Both the position numbers and the translations under genes were made by a program. A stretch of DNA of 64,000 bases from Diphasiastrum complanatum (Eukaryota; Streptophyta; Lycopodiopsida; Lycopodiales; Lycopodiaceae): the NCBI GenBank assembly GCA_029204225.1, contig CM055103.1:18550925-18614924 (forward strand). The letters are read 5' to 3'. Below, piece by piece: positions 10,425-20,517 of this stretch; within the stretch, counting starts at the first letter, position 1, and each line of letters begins with the position of its first letter. The notes beneath the pieces were generated by a model. That model had not been told where the DNA came from. It was given only the letters and a program-made list of their open reading frames with translations, and searched no databases.

Positions 10425-11606
10425 TCAGAGTAGTATCTTCCTCAAGAAAGTAACAATGTAGCCCTCATCAGTTATCTTGGAGAGTGATAATAGGTTCTTT
10501 GACAACTGAGGAACATGAAGGATGTTAGGAACACAAATGGACCAATCGTTGTTGAATGTGATCTTCACTGTTCCTTTGCCTTCCACACGTATGGTGCTAG
10601 AATCTCCAAGGTAGATAAATTGATCTCTGTTGTAGGCTATATACTCGGTAAACCATTCCTTGCGAGAGGTCATGTGTTGGGTAGCACCGCTGTCCAGGTA
10701 CCAACTATCACAATCTTCACTGCTGCTATTGTAAGCCATTAGCAAATGTGTATCTGACTCCTTGAATTTCACCATGCTGGAGGAGTCTGGTTGCTGCTGT
10801 TGTTGCTGCTTCTTTGCCTCATTGTAGATACAGATGCGACACTCCTTGATGTCGTGATTGGCTCTCTTGCAATATCTATAGAAAACCTTCTTGCGCAATC
10901 CACCATGTTCACCTTGAGTGTGAGGCTTCTGTTGTTGTTGTTGCACTTGATTCTTGCCCTTGGAATAGTCTTTCTTCTTGGTGTATAGAGCCATGGATTT
11001 GTCTTTGATAGACAAGCTGCTAGTCTTTCTCCGCATTTCTTCTTGAAGAAGATAATCGATCACCTTTTGAAGAGTGAGATCGGGTTGTGTGGAAATCATC
11101 ACCACAAAGTGTTCATCCGACTTTGGAAGAGAAGAAAGCAAGGTCATGACAACATCATCATCTTGAATAGAACATCCTACAGCTGATAATTGATCCAATA
11201 AAGACTTGAAGCTGTTGATGTGAGAAGTGATGGTAGTAGAATCAGACATGCTAAGAGTAAAGAACTTCCTTCTAAGATGTAATCTTGTGGTTACATCGTG
11301 AGTCTCATAGAGACTTGATAACAAGTCCAATGCTTTCTTAGAGGTTTTGCACGTGGTAACGTGAGATATTTGGGAGTGATTGAGTGTGATACATGCTAAG
11401 GCCTTCTGATATTTGATCCTCCAGGCCTTTGCTTGATCACCATCTTTTGGTTTCAAGTCTGCACCTTCTACTACATCCCAAAGATCTCTATCTATCAGCA
11501 TCATTCTAAGTTTTAACTTCCAGATGTAGAAGTTAGAACCATTGAACTTGTTAATGACTCTAGCTTCACTGAATGATAAAGATGAAGAGCTACCTATATG
11601 AGACAT
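10425..11606 (-). CDS. copia Gag-protease polyprotein, partial
   Basis: A 393-codon open stretch starts at the ATG at 11606 (MSHIGSSSSLSF); eight more upstream codons are open but look like leader. Residues about 20-110 carry the copia gag signature (NKFNGSNFYIWKLKLRMMLI, UBN2-like). The nucleocapsid zinc knuckle is damaged: VFYRYCKRANHDIKECR lacks the first Cys of the CX2CX4HX4C pattern. A glutamine run lies on each side. The protease active site is WYLDSGATQHM, followed by IRVEGKGTVKI and the NLLSLSKIT block. The frame ends at 10425, before integrase. With the zinc site lost and pol broken, function is unlikely although this frame is open. Confidence 0.75.
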   Translation of the reverse strand: MSHIGSSSSLSFSEARVINKFNGSNFYIWKLKLRMMLIDRDLWDVVEGADLKPKDGDQAKAWRIKYQKALACITLNHSQISHVTTCKTSKKALDLLSSLYETHDVTTRLHLRRKFFTLSMSDSTTITSHINSFKSLLDQLSAVGCSIQDDDVVMTLLSSLPKSDEHFVVMISTQPDLTLQKVIDYLLQEEMRRKTSSLSIKDKSMALYTKKKDYSKGKNQVQQQQQKPHTQGEHGGLRKKVFYRYCKRANHDIKECRICIYNEAKKQQQQQQPDSSSMVKFKESDTHLLMAYNSSSEDCDSWYLDSGATQHMTSRKEWFTEYIAYNRDQFIYLGDSSTIRVEGKGTVKITFNNDWSICVPNILHVPQLSKNLLSLSKITDEGYIVTFLRKILL

Positions 11607-11658
11607 GATAACAGTATACAAATAAAACAAATTGAATCTCTCGGTTTATTTGAACTAT

Positions 11659-11670
11659 GCTCTGGTACCA
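11659..11670 (-). promoter_or_regulatory. primer-binding site of family A element
   Basis: The reverse strand reads TGGTACCAGAGC, complementary to the 3' end of initiator tRNA. It lies between gag and the stub of the 5' LTR at 11677-11765, marking this as the 5' end of the minus-strand element. Confidence 0.7.
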
Positions 11671-11676
11671 ATCTAA

Positions 11677-11765
11677 TAGGACAAGAGAGATAGGAAGAAC
11701 GAGAACGAAGAAGAGAGCAGGAATATTGTGGAACGGCTCTCCAGTTCTAATCGGCTGCTAGGTGC
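11677..11765 (-). repeat. 5' LTR stub of family A
   Basis: These 89 bases match 6358-6446 (the sequence ending CGGCTGCTAGGTGC) with a few differences. The match stops abruptly at 11765. The rest of the LTR is found in the opposite orientation at 12609-13898. Confidence 0.75.
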
Positions 11766-12608
11766 CACCACCTTATTGTACATCTTTCTGTTATTCCACC
11801 ATCTCACCATTCATCTCTTTTCAAACCCTGGTAGTCTTACTGAGGCAGCTAAAAGATCATTATAGTGTCTTGCGGAGACCAACTACCACCTACATTGGTT
11901 GGTCAATCAGAAAGAAAGCAGGTGAAGCTGCAAGAAAAGATAATAAAAAAGAAAGAAAAAAGAATCAAAGAGATCCAGCTGAGAAGGCCAATACAAAAGA
12001 AAAGATCGAGAAGTAGACAAAGATCTTGGCCGAGTCTCAACAAATAACAAATCAAAGGAAAAGATGAAGACGATAGTGGACCTGCAGAATAAAGTGAGCT
12101 CCATACCAAGTAATTGGTGACAATACAAAAATCTAAAGCTTCAACTGTAATATTGTCAATTCCTTCACCTTCCACCAAACCCCTCATCGTGTTTCTCTAC
12201 CATTATCAACCCATCTTTCCAATTTGTTTCTACCACCATTTCATAATCTCCTTGAAGACTGATAACCCAAGTTCTGTGTGACCTACCAATTGAAGGTTCT
12301 CCACTTCTCGTCGAGACAAGAGTGTCAATGAGGCCAGGACTTCGACTGCAAGAAGAACTGAGGAAACACCTTGAAGCGGAAGGAGAATACAAAGAGTGCC
12401 AAGACAATTCATGATTATTTGGCAAGACCTACAAGGAAATTGTCCGAGAAATCCAGAGAAAAGATTAATATGTTCAGATGATTGAGAGCTGGTATACATA
12501 CAAGCTTATACCAGTGGTTACCCCTTTTGGGACCTATTTCGTTGGGCATAAAATTGAGATTCATCACATTCGAAGCCATCGGAAAGGAGATAGGCTGCGA
12601 GAAGCCTT
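11766..12608 (+). pseudogene. decayed charged coiled-coil coding sequence
   Basis: The plus strand codes NPGSLTEAAKRSL and then a Lys/Glu-rich stretch (GEAARKDNKKERKKNQRDPA, EKANTKEKIEK) broken by stops, followed by shorter coding-like pieces. If the segment 11766-13898 is turned back to its inferred original direction, this sequence directly follows the Ser/Thr/Pro-rich relic at 13899-15040 on the minus strand. That would give the same order, Ser/Thr/Pro linker then coiled coil, as at 19210-17847. No known family is recognised. Confidence 0.35.
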
Positions 12609-13898
12609 TGTTGGAAATTAAGCCCACAGTTTTCTCCTTGGTGAATGACTAATTTCTATTTCATGATTCTTCCTCCATGTTTATTGATCATTGATCTAGG
12701 GTCAGGTGAAACCAACTTTGGTTCTATGTTTGCTCATATGATACCTGAAGGAATCACAAACTTAGACAACCAATTTATTTGAAGAACGTCTACAACGGGC
12801 TTTCGACTGATCTCCAACAAAGGGTAACCAATCCTATCATAATTTCAAGTTCAGATGTTAAGCTCAATAACTTGAACTCATTGAAGACTTGGCCATCTTC
12901 AACAAATTCCATGAAATTAACATTTAGAACAAGTATGCAGATATACATTACTTTTTCGACAGTCTGCAGAAATACACTATGTTTTCAACAGCTTCGACTT
13001 TTTTGCATTTCCCCGAAATGCGACACTTGCATAGTTTAAAATTTCAACTTGTGCAGTTCAAAAGTTTAATTATTTTCAACACCTTCGGCTTTTTTGCATT
13101 TTCTCGAAAAATGCAAAAAGACAGAAAATTTTCGAAGGTCATCTATTTTCATGAATTAAACTGTCTTAAAGACACCTTTGCCTTTTTAAGGGCACATTTG
13201 GCTTTTTGTGAAAAATGCGAAGAGAAAAAATCCCGAAGGTCATCCAATATAAACGAGGAACGTTCCAGTGACGTCCTTGTCCACGTCAATGATAATGATT
13301 CATTGACCGTATATACTATGTACAGTCGTCACAAAAGCCCATATACTTCCAAGTACAACAACTTTTCTAATTAGGTGAAAAGCATTCAATGTAATTAATA
13401 CACGGATGAAATCTATAAGTAGATCATCCAAGCACAAATTATTGGTTGCTCCGTCCATGAGATGCATTATTTGAGCCTCCCAATTACGCCGTCAATTTTG
13501 GTTGTAATTGCCATTTGTATTGTGCTTCAGTGTAATATAGCAGCAACACGTTTTTATCAGTGTACAATGTAGATAAATGCTTGTTGTGATTGAATGCACT
13601 TTCATTGTTGTTTGATCGCGCTTGTTTACTCACTCTGATCAAAACACGGACGTCTACGACTCCTCAGTTTTTGATCAGACAATGGCTGTCTTTGATGCCT
13701 GAGGAACTCGCGATATCATATTGTTCTTCCATTCATTTCAGAACTATACTTCACATTGTATCTGGTTTTAGTAGTACTACACACAAACCATCTCTAATCT
13801 CTTCGGTGGACTGTACTCTTGTTTTAGAGTATGAACTAATTTTTAAGATCATGTTGGGCAATCAGAACACATAAAGCTGTGATTATTTTTAGCATAAG
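12609..13898 (+). repeat. inverted remainder of the family A 5' LTR
   Basis: The segment starts TGTTGGAAATTAAGCCC and matches the reverse complement of 6467-7715 over its whole length, including the 80-residue chance frame shared by 6508-6774 and 13590-13850. It ends at ATTTTTAGCATAAG, where the match to the 3' LTR stops, 20 bases short of the point where the stub at 11677-11765 stops. Together the two pieces make one nearly complete LTR, so I read this as an LTR split by inversion rather than a separate solo LTR. Confidence 0.7.
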
Positions 13899-15040
13899 CT
13901 CTTATGATGAAAGTTGTGATAGATGGTGTGGATGATATAACAGACATGAAAGTAGATACAAATGTCATGGCAAGAGAAATGGATGATGGGAATGTGGATG
14001 GTGTGGATGTAGGAGTGGTTGAAGGAGAAGACTGATTTCCCAATACTTGTACTTCTCCCTCCTTAAGGATATTCATCTTCCCGGTGATCAAAACCTGAGG
14101 TTTATGATTGGGGTGCTCTTCCTGGTTGGATTGCCCGTTTGTCTTCTTACCTTTGTCTTCTTGAGTGGGATCAACTGCAAGTGTATCTTCTGCTTGTATG
14201 GTTGCAGGTAGCTCCCTTTCTTCCTCCCCTGAATCTGTTACCTATGGTGGCTATTGAAATGTGAGAGAATGATGTGAGTAGTTGGAATGTCCCGGTTGGT
14301 GATGGGGACTTGGATCTTGTAGCATCAAGTGATTTCACTTGTGGTGATTGTGGCTGTTGAGTATCCATCAACGGTAGTTGTTGGGAGGGAGTGGCAGGTG
14401 ATGTTCGTCTGGTCCTGCTGATCTGGTCTGCAATCTGCGTTCTTCTTCATGAAAATTGTCTCACTGCTGCACATTTGTTGATATAGGCACATGCAACTGC
14501 TAGATCTAGATCTTTGATAGTATCCAAGTTGTACTTTCATTGAATAAATGACTCATTTGGTTGGTCTGTCAGTTGATGCCATCAGGTGAGCCTTTGGGTA
14601 ATGGCTGCGGCTAGAATGCCTTGGTTGAAAGATTTTGTTAAAGATTGATCAAGAGATGCGACAAAAGTTGAGGTGATTGAATCTGTGAGAGCACTCGGTT
14701 GTGTCACTCAAGTAGAACATGTGGTGGAACAGTCTGTTGGACCAGTTGTACCAAATTATCACAATTTCTCTGTAGTTGACTCAAAGACCAAGATCTCTAC
14801 TATAAGCAGGAATCAATTGTGAAGTGACATGGATCTCTCATAAACTTGGACATGCACAAATATCCTAAACTCTCTATAAGGTGATCTGGAGATGAATAGA
14901 GAAATAAAAAAACTCATTCTTGAGCTATTTTACAAGTATGACTTGTCGTTTACAGAGAGTCAATAAATGCAGAGTGCTTGTCAAACAAAAATTTCATGCA
15001 TCAGAGAGTGGATGCCAGATAGTGCCTATGGTGAAAAATG
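13899..15040 (-). pseudogene. Ser/Thr/Pro-rich protein gene relic, unrecognised
   Basis: On the minus strand, frames from about 14540 down to 13899 give a Gln/Ser/Pro-rich stretch (PQSPQVKSLDATRSKSPSPT), an acidic stretch (VDPTQEDKGKKTNGQSNQEE), then LITGKMNILKEGEVQVLGNQ and a Thr/Ser/Pro linker (SSPSTTPTSTPSTFPSS). Stops and frame changes interrupt it. Between 14540 and 15040 coding potential fades. Its C-terminal continuation is probably the coiled-coil piece at 11766-12608 before inversion. No known family is recognised; compare 300-1640 and 17847-19210. Confidence 0.4.
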
Positions 15041-15692
15041 TGAGAGATTTCAACTAGTTTAGTCTAGTTTAGTCACATTTTGGTAAATTGTCAATAAGAG
15101 GCCAAAACTCATTTTAGACTTAGAGATAAACTTTTTGAAGTTATATTAGTTTAAAATACATTCAATAAACACTTTTGGAAAGTGTGGGAAAGTTGGTAGT
15201 CAAGTTTGAGAGAGATTCAAATTTGAACTTTGGGTACATTGAATCTAGACCCAAAAATAGTAGGGTTTACATTTTGGAGGGAAAGCCAAGTGGCCAAATA
15301 GGGTTTGGAAACTCTATAAAAGGATGTAACTCGTGGAGAGACATATCTTCTCTCTTCTATCTCTCATTTCATCATTATACATGGTTCTCTTTGGGTTCTA
15401 CTACTCATTGGTGCACTATCTTGGTGTTATCTTGCAATTCTATGTGTAGAATGATCATTTATTGCTATTTTCTGTTTCACACGTGTGAAATACAGTAGGG
15501 TACTGTAATTGTACGGACAGCAAACATATTTTATGTTTTGGTTCATGTTTGATCAATATCTCTTAGAGTTTGCATCTCATTTTGTATGTCGATGCTGATT
15601 TTTCTACATTGGCAGGATTGTTGGTTTGCTCCTTATTGTAACCAAAGATTTGGGACATGGATTGGATCTTGAATGATCTGAAATCCTTCGCA
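15041..15692 (+). repeat. 5' LTR of the 15-23.6 kb element
   Basis: The LTR starts TGTGAGAGATTTCAACTAG and ends CCTTCGCA. A TATA box (CTCTATAAAAGG) lies at about 15314-15325, giving a likely transcript start near 15345. It abuts the primer site and matches 22922-23573 almost base for base. Confidence 0.85.
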
Positions 15693-15703
15693 TGGTATCA
15701 GAG
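15693..15703 (+). promoter_or_regulatory. primer-binding site
   Basis: TGGTATCAGAG directly follows the 5' LTR, complementary to the 3' end of initiator Met-tRNA as in most plant copia elements. It fixes the LTR end and the plus orientation of the element. Confidence 0.8.
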
Positions 15704-16294
15704 ATCTTGTGTTTCAGGTTATGAAAGGATCAGCCATCTTTAGCAAGGATTTTGGAGGAGTTACCAATGCTAGAGCATGCTAGATTGATCTTTACTCAAA
15801 AATCAGCATTTTTGCATGTGTATAATTGATCTTTTGTAGGTCAAAACTCAATATAGGATTATATACATGATCAATTCCGATTTCACACTTGGTTTACTGG
15901 AATCAGATGATTTTTGGTGCAATAGGAAGGTCTCATTGGAGTCTACAAGAAGATATACCAAGTTTCTAGAAATTGCATGTAGAATTTGAGATATTCAATT
16001 TTTTGTGATTTTGTCAAAACCCTAATTTTGATTGGATCTCTAGTTTGTGAGGTTAATGAACTTCATTTGAGTGTGTTTCAATCTTAGGAAGTGGAAAGAA
16101 TCATTAGATTGAGGATAGATCATAGGTTGATCAAGATTTCACTATTCTATGTGTTGATTTTCTAGTTAGAAGTGCTAGAAGAGATTTGAGAGGTTCCATA
16201 TCTTTGTGATTTCTTCTTGAGTTCATTTTTTGACATTCAAGAGAGTGCTTTGTGCATTGGAACAGGTTGAAAGAGAAGATCAGGTCACTTCAAC

Positions 16295-16795
16295 ATGGCT
16301 ACAAGTGGTGGATCTATGCTGGAGAGCAATGATAGGCTTACCTCAATCAACTATTCTACTTGGAAGGTGAGGATGGAGTCCTTATTGGAGATGAATGAGT
16401 TGATGGAGATTGTTGCAGGTGTGGAGGAGAGACCTCAAGCACCTCATGATCAAGTGAGGTATGACAAGAGAGCAAAGAAATCTCTACACATGATTAAGAT
16501 GAATGTTACTAATGAACTTCTCAAGGAAGTTGGTAAGTGCACATCATCTTTGGAGGCTTGGGAAGCTTTGAAGAAGCTTTATGAATCCAAGTCTACATCA
16601 AGAGTGCTTACTCTTAGGAGGCAAGTCTTTCAAAGTTTGCAAAAGAAGGAAGAGAGTACTCATGCTTTTGTTTTGAGGGTTAAAGCATTCAATGATGAGT
16701 TAGCATGTATTGATGAAAGCATTAAGGAGGTAGAACTTGTTCAAGTTATACTTAATGGCTTGTTGGATGATCATGCTAATCTTGTTCTGCAATCA
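16295..16795 (+). pseudogene. copia gag, N-terminal part
   Basis: ATG at 16295 opens MATSGGSMLESNDRLTSINY and continues as a standard copia gag (SWKV/STWKVRMESLLEMNEL, then TSSLEAWEALKKLYESKST, VLTLRRQVFQSLQKKEEST and QVILNGLLDDHANLVLQ). The frame is intact for about 167 codons and then breaks into an RNase H fragment of another element at about 16796. The C-terminal gag part resumes after about 20041. Without the inserted sequence the two halves would join in the usual order. Confidence 0.8.
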
Positions 16796-17188
16796 ACTGG
16801 ATGTTCAAAAAACAAACCCTGGTAGCTCAATCCTCTTGCAAAGCTGAGTATGTCACAGCCTCAAAAGTGGCAAATGAGGTAGTGTGGATGTGGATGATGT
16901 TGGAGGCAATCGGGATACCACAAGAGGGGCCAAGAATGATGATGATGGACTCCTAGAGTGCCACCTATCTTTCCCAGGATCTTGTCTTTCATTCAAAGAC
17001 AAAGCACATTTCTCTGAAGTACCATCACATTCGAGATTTGATCTCGAAAGGAGAGCTCCAGGTCTAGTTCATAAAATTAGAAAGTATGATTGTAGATCTC
17101 CTCATGAAACCACTCGACAAGCCACTCTTTACCAAGCAAAGAGAGGCAATTGGATTGAACGAACAAAGCTACAAGGTTCAAGAGGGAG
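16796..17188 (+). pseudogene. copia RNase H fragment inserted in gag
   Basis: The plus strand reads MFKKQTLVAQSSCKAEYVTA, then ANEVVWMWMMLEAIGIP, a stop, FHSKTKHISLKYHHIRDLIS, a stop, and DLLMKPLDKPLFTKQREAIG. This is the end of copia RNase H and belongs to a different element from the surrounding gag. A purine tract (AAGAGGGAG at 17180-17188) marks the 3' LTR that follows. Two in-frame stops show it is old. Confidence 0.75.
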
Positions 17189-17770
17189 TGTCAAAAATGG
17201 CGAACTCCTGCAACTTTGTTGTAGCACGAACAAGACACGAAGGTCGAACGAGAACAATTCGCGATAGTCAACATGTCTTTGACTCGAAGCACGAATGATT
17301 TGCAAATCAATCGCGAATCGTAAACACACCTCCAGGACCGCAAAATGCAAAATGGACGCAAAATGAAAACTACGAAAAGAACAAAAACACACGAAGAGAA
17401 ATCTTTCACACTACCAGCTGGCAGTTCAATAGGCTTCATGCCCAACTGAAACGAATAGCAACGACGGAGACTAACTAACTAGTTGATTAGCATTAACTAG
17501 TCTTGTGATTCTACGTTTAGCTATCTTGTAAACTCCACACAATGGAGGTATAAACGATCCTCTCTGGATCATAACCAAAAAGAGAGAGAAAAAGTGATGA
17601 GAATTTTACAGAGATTTGTAAGAAACAGAGAGAGACATAGCGAATAGAGTAATAAAGCAAAAATACCGTAGATGTGCATGAAAGTCTGCCAACGAGTAGA
17701 ACACAGCGACAGATTAGAGAGTCAATCTGCCAACGAGCGAGACACTGACGATCTTGCTCTAAAACCAAAC
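17189..17770 (+). repeat. 3' LTR-like segment behind the RNase H fragment
   Basis: It starts TGTCAAAAATGGCGAACTCC just after the purine tract, so it should be the 3' LTR of the element that supplied 16796-17188. No second copy is present in the window and its right end cannot be set; 17770 is a guess based on where the coiled-coil relic region begins. Confidence 0.45.
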
Positions 17771-17846
17771 TGACAATATAGTCGCTCTATTTCATGTATC
17801 TCTTGGCCTTGTACTGTGTCTCTTGATTGCTAGAATAAAATATGTT

Positions 17847-19210
17847 CTATGATGCGTAGTCGAGTGTCTGGGATCCCGTAAGAGCTTCCACACGAAAAGA
17901 AAACTCAAAGACAGAAAAATTGTTCGCTAATAAGAAGAGAGAGGATGAACAAAAAACAAAAAAACTTTCGCAACAAAAATAGCCGAAATCCTTAACCTGG
18001 ATAAAGCCAGTAAAGACGACAAAAACAAAAGTATTTCTATTGACCTCCGATGCAATCTGATAAAAATGAATGACATCAGAATTAGAGAGGGAGAAAGCCG
18101 AGAATGGCAGACAAAAATAATAAAAAACTAGTCTAATCAAATACTGAAAAGTAAGAGGTAAATTACCGTCTAGAGCGGTGGAAAACTCTAGAACGGCCTT
18201 GAACTGCTTCTTGAGGGTTCTTAACTGGCCTTTTGCTGCCTGGAGCACTTGCTCGTCTTCTTGGAACGTGGCACATAGGGTTGCCAGCTCAGTATCCTTG
18301 GCGTGGAGCTCCACGTCATGAAGTTTTCGATGATCTTGGTATGCCTGCAGCACGTGGCCTAAGTGGTCCTTGTAATATTCGGCGCGCTTCCTCTGCAACT
18401 TTTGAGCGATCGGCGATTCATCTTCTGCTACGGCTACCATTTGACCTAGGGCAGCCTAGAAGGCTTGCACCTGCTGGTTTGCTTGTTGGACTTTCAGTTC
18501 CAGGGCCGCCTGTTGAGTCTTGAAATTTTCCTGAGCCCGTTGCTTCTCTGTCTGCTCTTTTGAGATATTGCGTTCTAGTTGGCAGACGTAATCCTTGAGC
18601 GATCTCTTTGAAGCTCGAAGAGATTCACGTTCTTGTTCTAGCGCTGTTTGTTTCAGGATGAGTTGCTGGCGATCAGATTGATAGGTTTGTTGCGCTATTT
18701 TTTCTTGAAAAAATTGGGCCTGCAGGGCGGTCACAAGCTGTTGTTGTTGTTGGGCTGCTTGCTTTGCTTTAAGGAGCTGCTCAGTCAATTAATGCACCAG
18801 TTCCTGACTCTCTTTCCTTTATTTTTCTCTCTCTTTATTCAAGTACGCAACCTGGTCAGTCAAGGTCTGCAGTGTTTGCCTGGCCACCACTTGGCCGCGA
18901 GATTGCTTAGTAGATCTTTCAGAGAGCATCTGGTAAAGTTGATTCTGGAGGCCCGTTAAGGGGATCCAGCAACCCAATGCCTAAGTATCCCAACCGGCTG
19001 ATGGTGGCAGAGTTACGACGGGTGGCTGAAGGGGTGTAGTGACAGAGATGGTGGTGATTGGCGAAGAAACAAGGGTGGTGGAAACATGTGTAACTATGGG
19101 GGTGACAACATAGGTAAGTGGAACGGTGTCGGTAGAAATGAGAGTGGAGCGAACAGGAGAAGAAATGAGTGGAATAGAGATAGATAAGAGGGATGAGAGT
19201 TAGAAATCAG
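17847..19210 (-). pseudogene. Ser/Thr/Pro-linker plus long coiled-coil gene relic
   Basis: Read on the minus strand in one frame with about four stops: a Ser/Thr/Pro/Val linker (VPLTYVVTPIVTHVSTTLVS) from about 19200, a unique segment (LTGLQNQLYQMLSERSTKQS), then roughly 200 residues of coiled coil (KAKQAAQQQQQLVTALQAQF, RQQLILKQTALEQERESLRA, LEFSTALDG at the end). Coding stops at about 18166 at GACG|GTAATTTACC, a plausible splice donor, and AT-rich intron-like sequence follows to 17847. Long heptad-rich Gln/Glu/Lys segments suggest a self-associating structural protein. The family is unknown to me. It lies inside nested transposon debris, so it may be an element-borne gene; 13899-15040 with 11766-12608 looks like a second copy. 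Confidence 0.5.
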
Positions 19211-19665
19211 TTCTAATCTGATTCATTAGTATAAGCTCTAAATGTGATGATGTAATTAGTGTACAGTTTATCTGGTTTACTCTATATGGATGTGATCGGG
19301 ACGGGACCCATTAGGATATATTGATCGGGCACTGATCCCGTAGCCGGCTACTTGGGTTAGCCGAGTAGCCACACATAGGAAAAATAAGTCTGTACATAGT
19401 TATTTACAGTACTTGCTATCCTTGGAGGCATGTCCCAAGTTGTCGGTCGAATTTGGCCATGCTGGGCCTGACCTTAGTTTGACATGTAGTAGGCCAGTGT
19501 TAGAGATACCTGCCTTTTCATGTAGTTTGTGAATACTCTATATGTACAGTGTTTCTTTGTAATCTAATAACTTTTGTTGTGCCATCTACGAGAGCTTATG
19601 AAGAGTGGCTATGGTGATTGTGTGATGTAAACTACATACTGCACTAGATTTTATTGGAATTTCAA
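19211..19665 (+). repeat. 5' LTR-like segment of another copia fragment
   Basis: The segment ends just before GGTATCAGAGCT at 19669-19680, a primer-site match, so its right end is a 5' LTR end. The left end and a second copy are not visible. It is followed by a short leader and a gag start. Confidence 0.5.
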
Positions 19666-19668
19666 CTC

Positions 19669-20040
19669 GGTATCAGAGCTATAGGGTGATGCAAGAATGC
19701 AGGATCCGGTGGAGCTATGGGATAGCATCTTTCACCAGGAGAAATAGCACTTAGAGTGTCTCAGGAGAGAGGACTCCATATGGGGTATCGGTAGTCCAGA
19801 TGGCAGGAGACAACAAAGTTCCTTCGATCAGAGCTTTGGGGAAGATCAGAACGATCATCGTAGGTGGATTCTGGGGAGAATTCATAGAAAATTGCTCATA
19901 AACGGCTTCAAATGGCTTTTACGGAAAGTTGGCCATAACTCTCTCAGTAGTTCGGTGATTGCTGAGCGGAGCGAATCAAAAGGTAAAGCAGGGGTAGTGG
20001 TTTCTCAGTCATGAGAGGATTTTGATAGCCATTAACAGTG
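19669..20040 (+). pseudogene. primer site, leader and gag start of a truncated copia element
   Basis: After the primer site at 19669, ATG at 19800 opens MAGDNKVPSIRALGKIRTII before stops appear. The opening looks like a gag N-terminus but there is too little to align. It ends where the gag C-terminal part of the enclosing element resumes at about 20041. Confidence 0.45.
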
Positions 20041-20517
20041 GAAGGAGAAAGAAGAAATTCTGGGAATTGGCAAAAAGTGGCTAGTTGTCAAAAAACTATT
20101 CAAAAGACTTTGCCAAGTATTGTGGATTTGCAAGAGATCTTGGTGGATGAGGATTATAGGCTTCAATCAAGAGGAGGTGGATCTACATTGACATCTCATT
20201 ATGAAGAGGATGCTATGTTCATCAAAGGCAAGTTCAAGGGCAAAGGCTAAGGCTAAAGGGCAAGATCAAGGTGAGACTTCCTCTTTTGGCAAAAAGAAAG
20301 ATGAGTCTAAGTTGAAATGCTTTTATTGTGGAATCAAAGGGCATTTTGCAAATGAACGTTTGAAGAAGCAAAGAGATGAAGGTAGCAGAAAAATCAACTT
20401 TACTACTAATGATGAGGATCTAGGTGGTGGTGATTCTCTTTTTATGTGTTTTTCAAGTCCAATATCAAGTAAAGGTGACAAAGATTCATGGTGGATTGAT
20501 AGTGGAGTAGCTCACAC
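20041..20517 (+). pseudogene. copia gag C-terminus, zinc knuckle and protease start
   Basis: The region codes IQKTLPSIVDLQEILVDEDY (gag C-terminal block), a Lys-rich stretch, the zinc knuckle CFYCGIKGHFANERLKK and the protease site SWWIDSGVAHT. The knuckle has Arg in place of its final Cys. A one-base frameshift occurs near 20245 (KGKFKGKG into KAKAKGQDQG) and another at about 20518, after which the 587-codon frame begins with TSHKEFF. The order matches the enclosing element, whose gag N-terminal half is at 16295-16795. Confidence 0.75.

Noticed and set aside
15036-15040. AAAAA as target duplication of the 15-23.6 kb element
   Set aside because: The right copy is separated from the LTR end by two bases and A runs are common, so I do not claim it.
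17753-17766. GCTCTAAAACCA as a primer site of a further minus-strand element
   Set aside because: It differs from the consensus at the key central bases and no LTR pair supports it.
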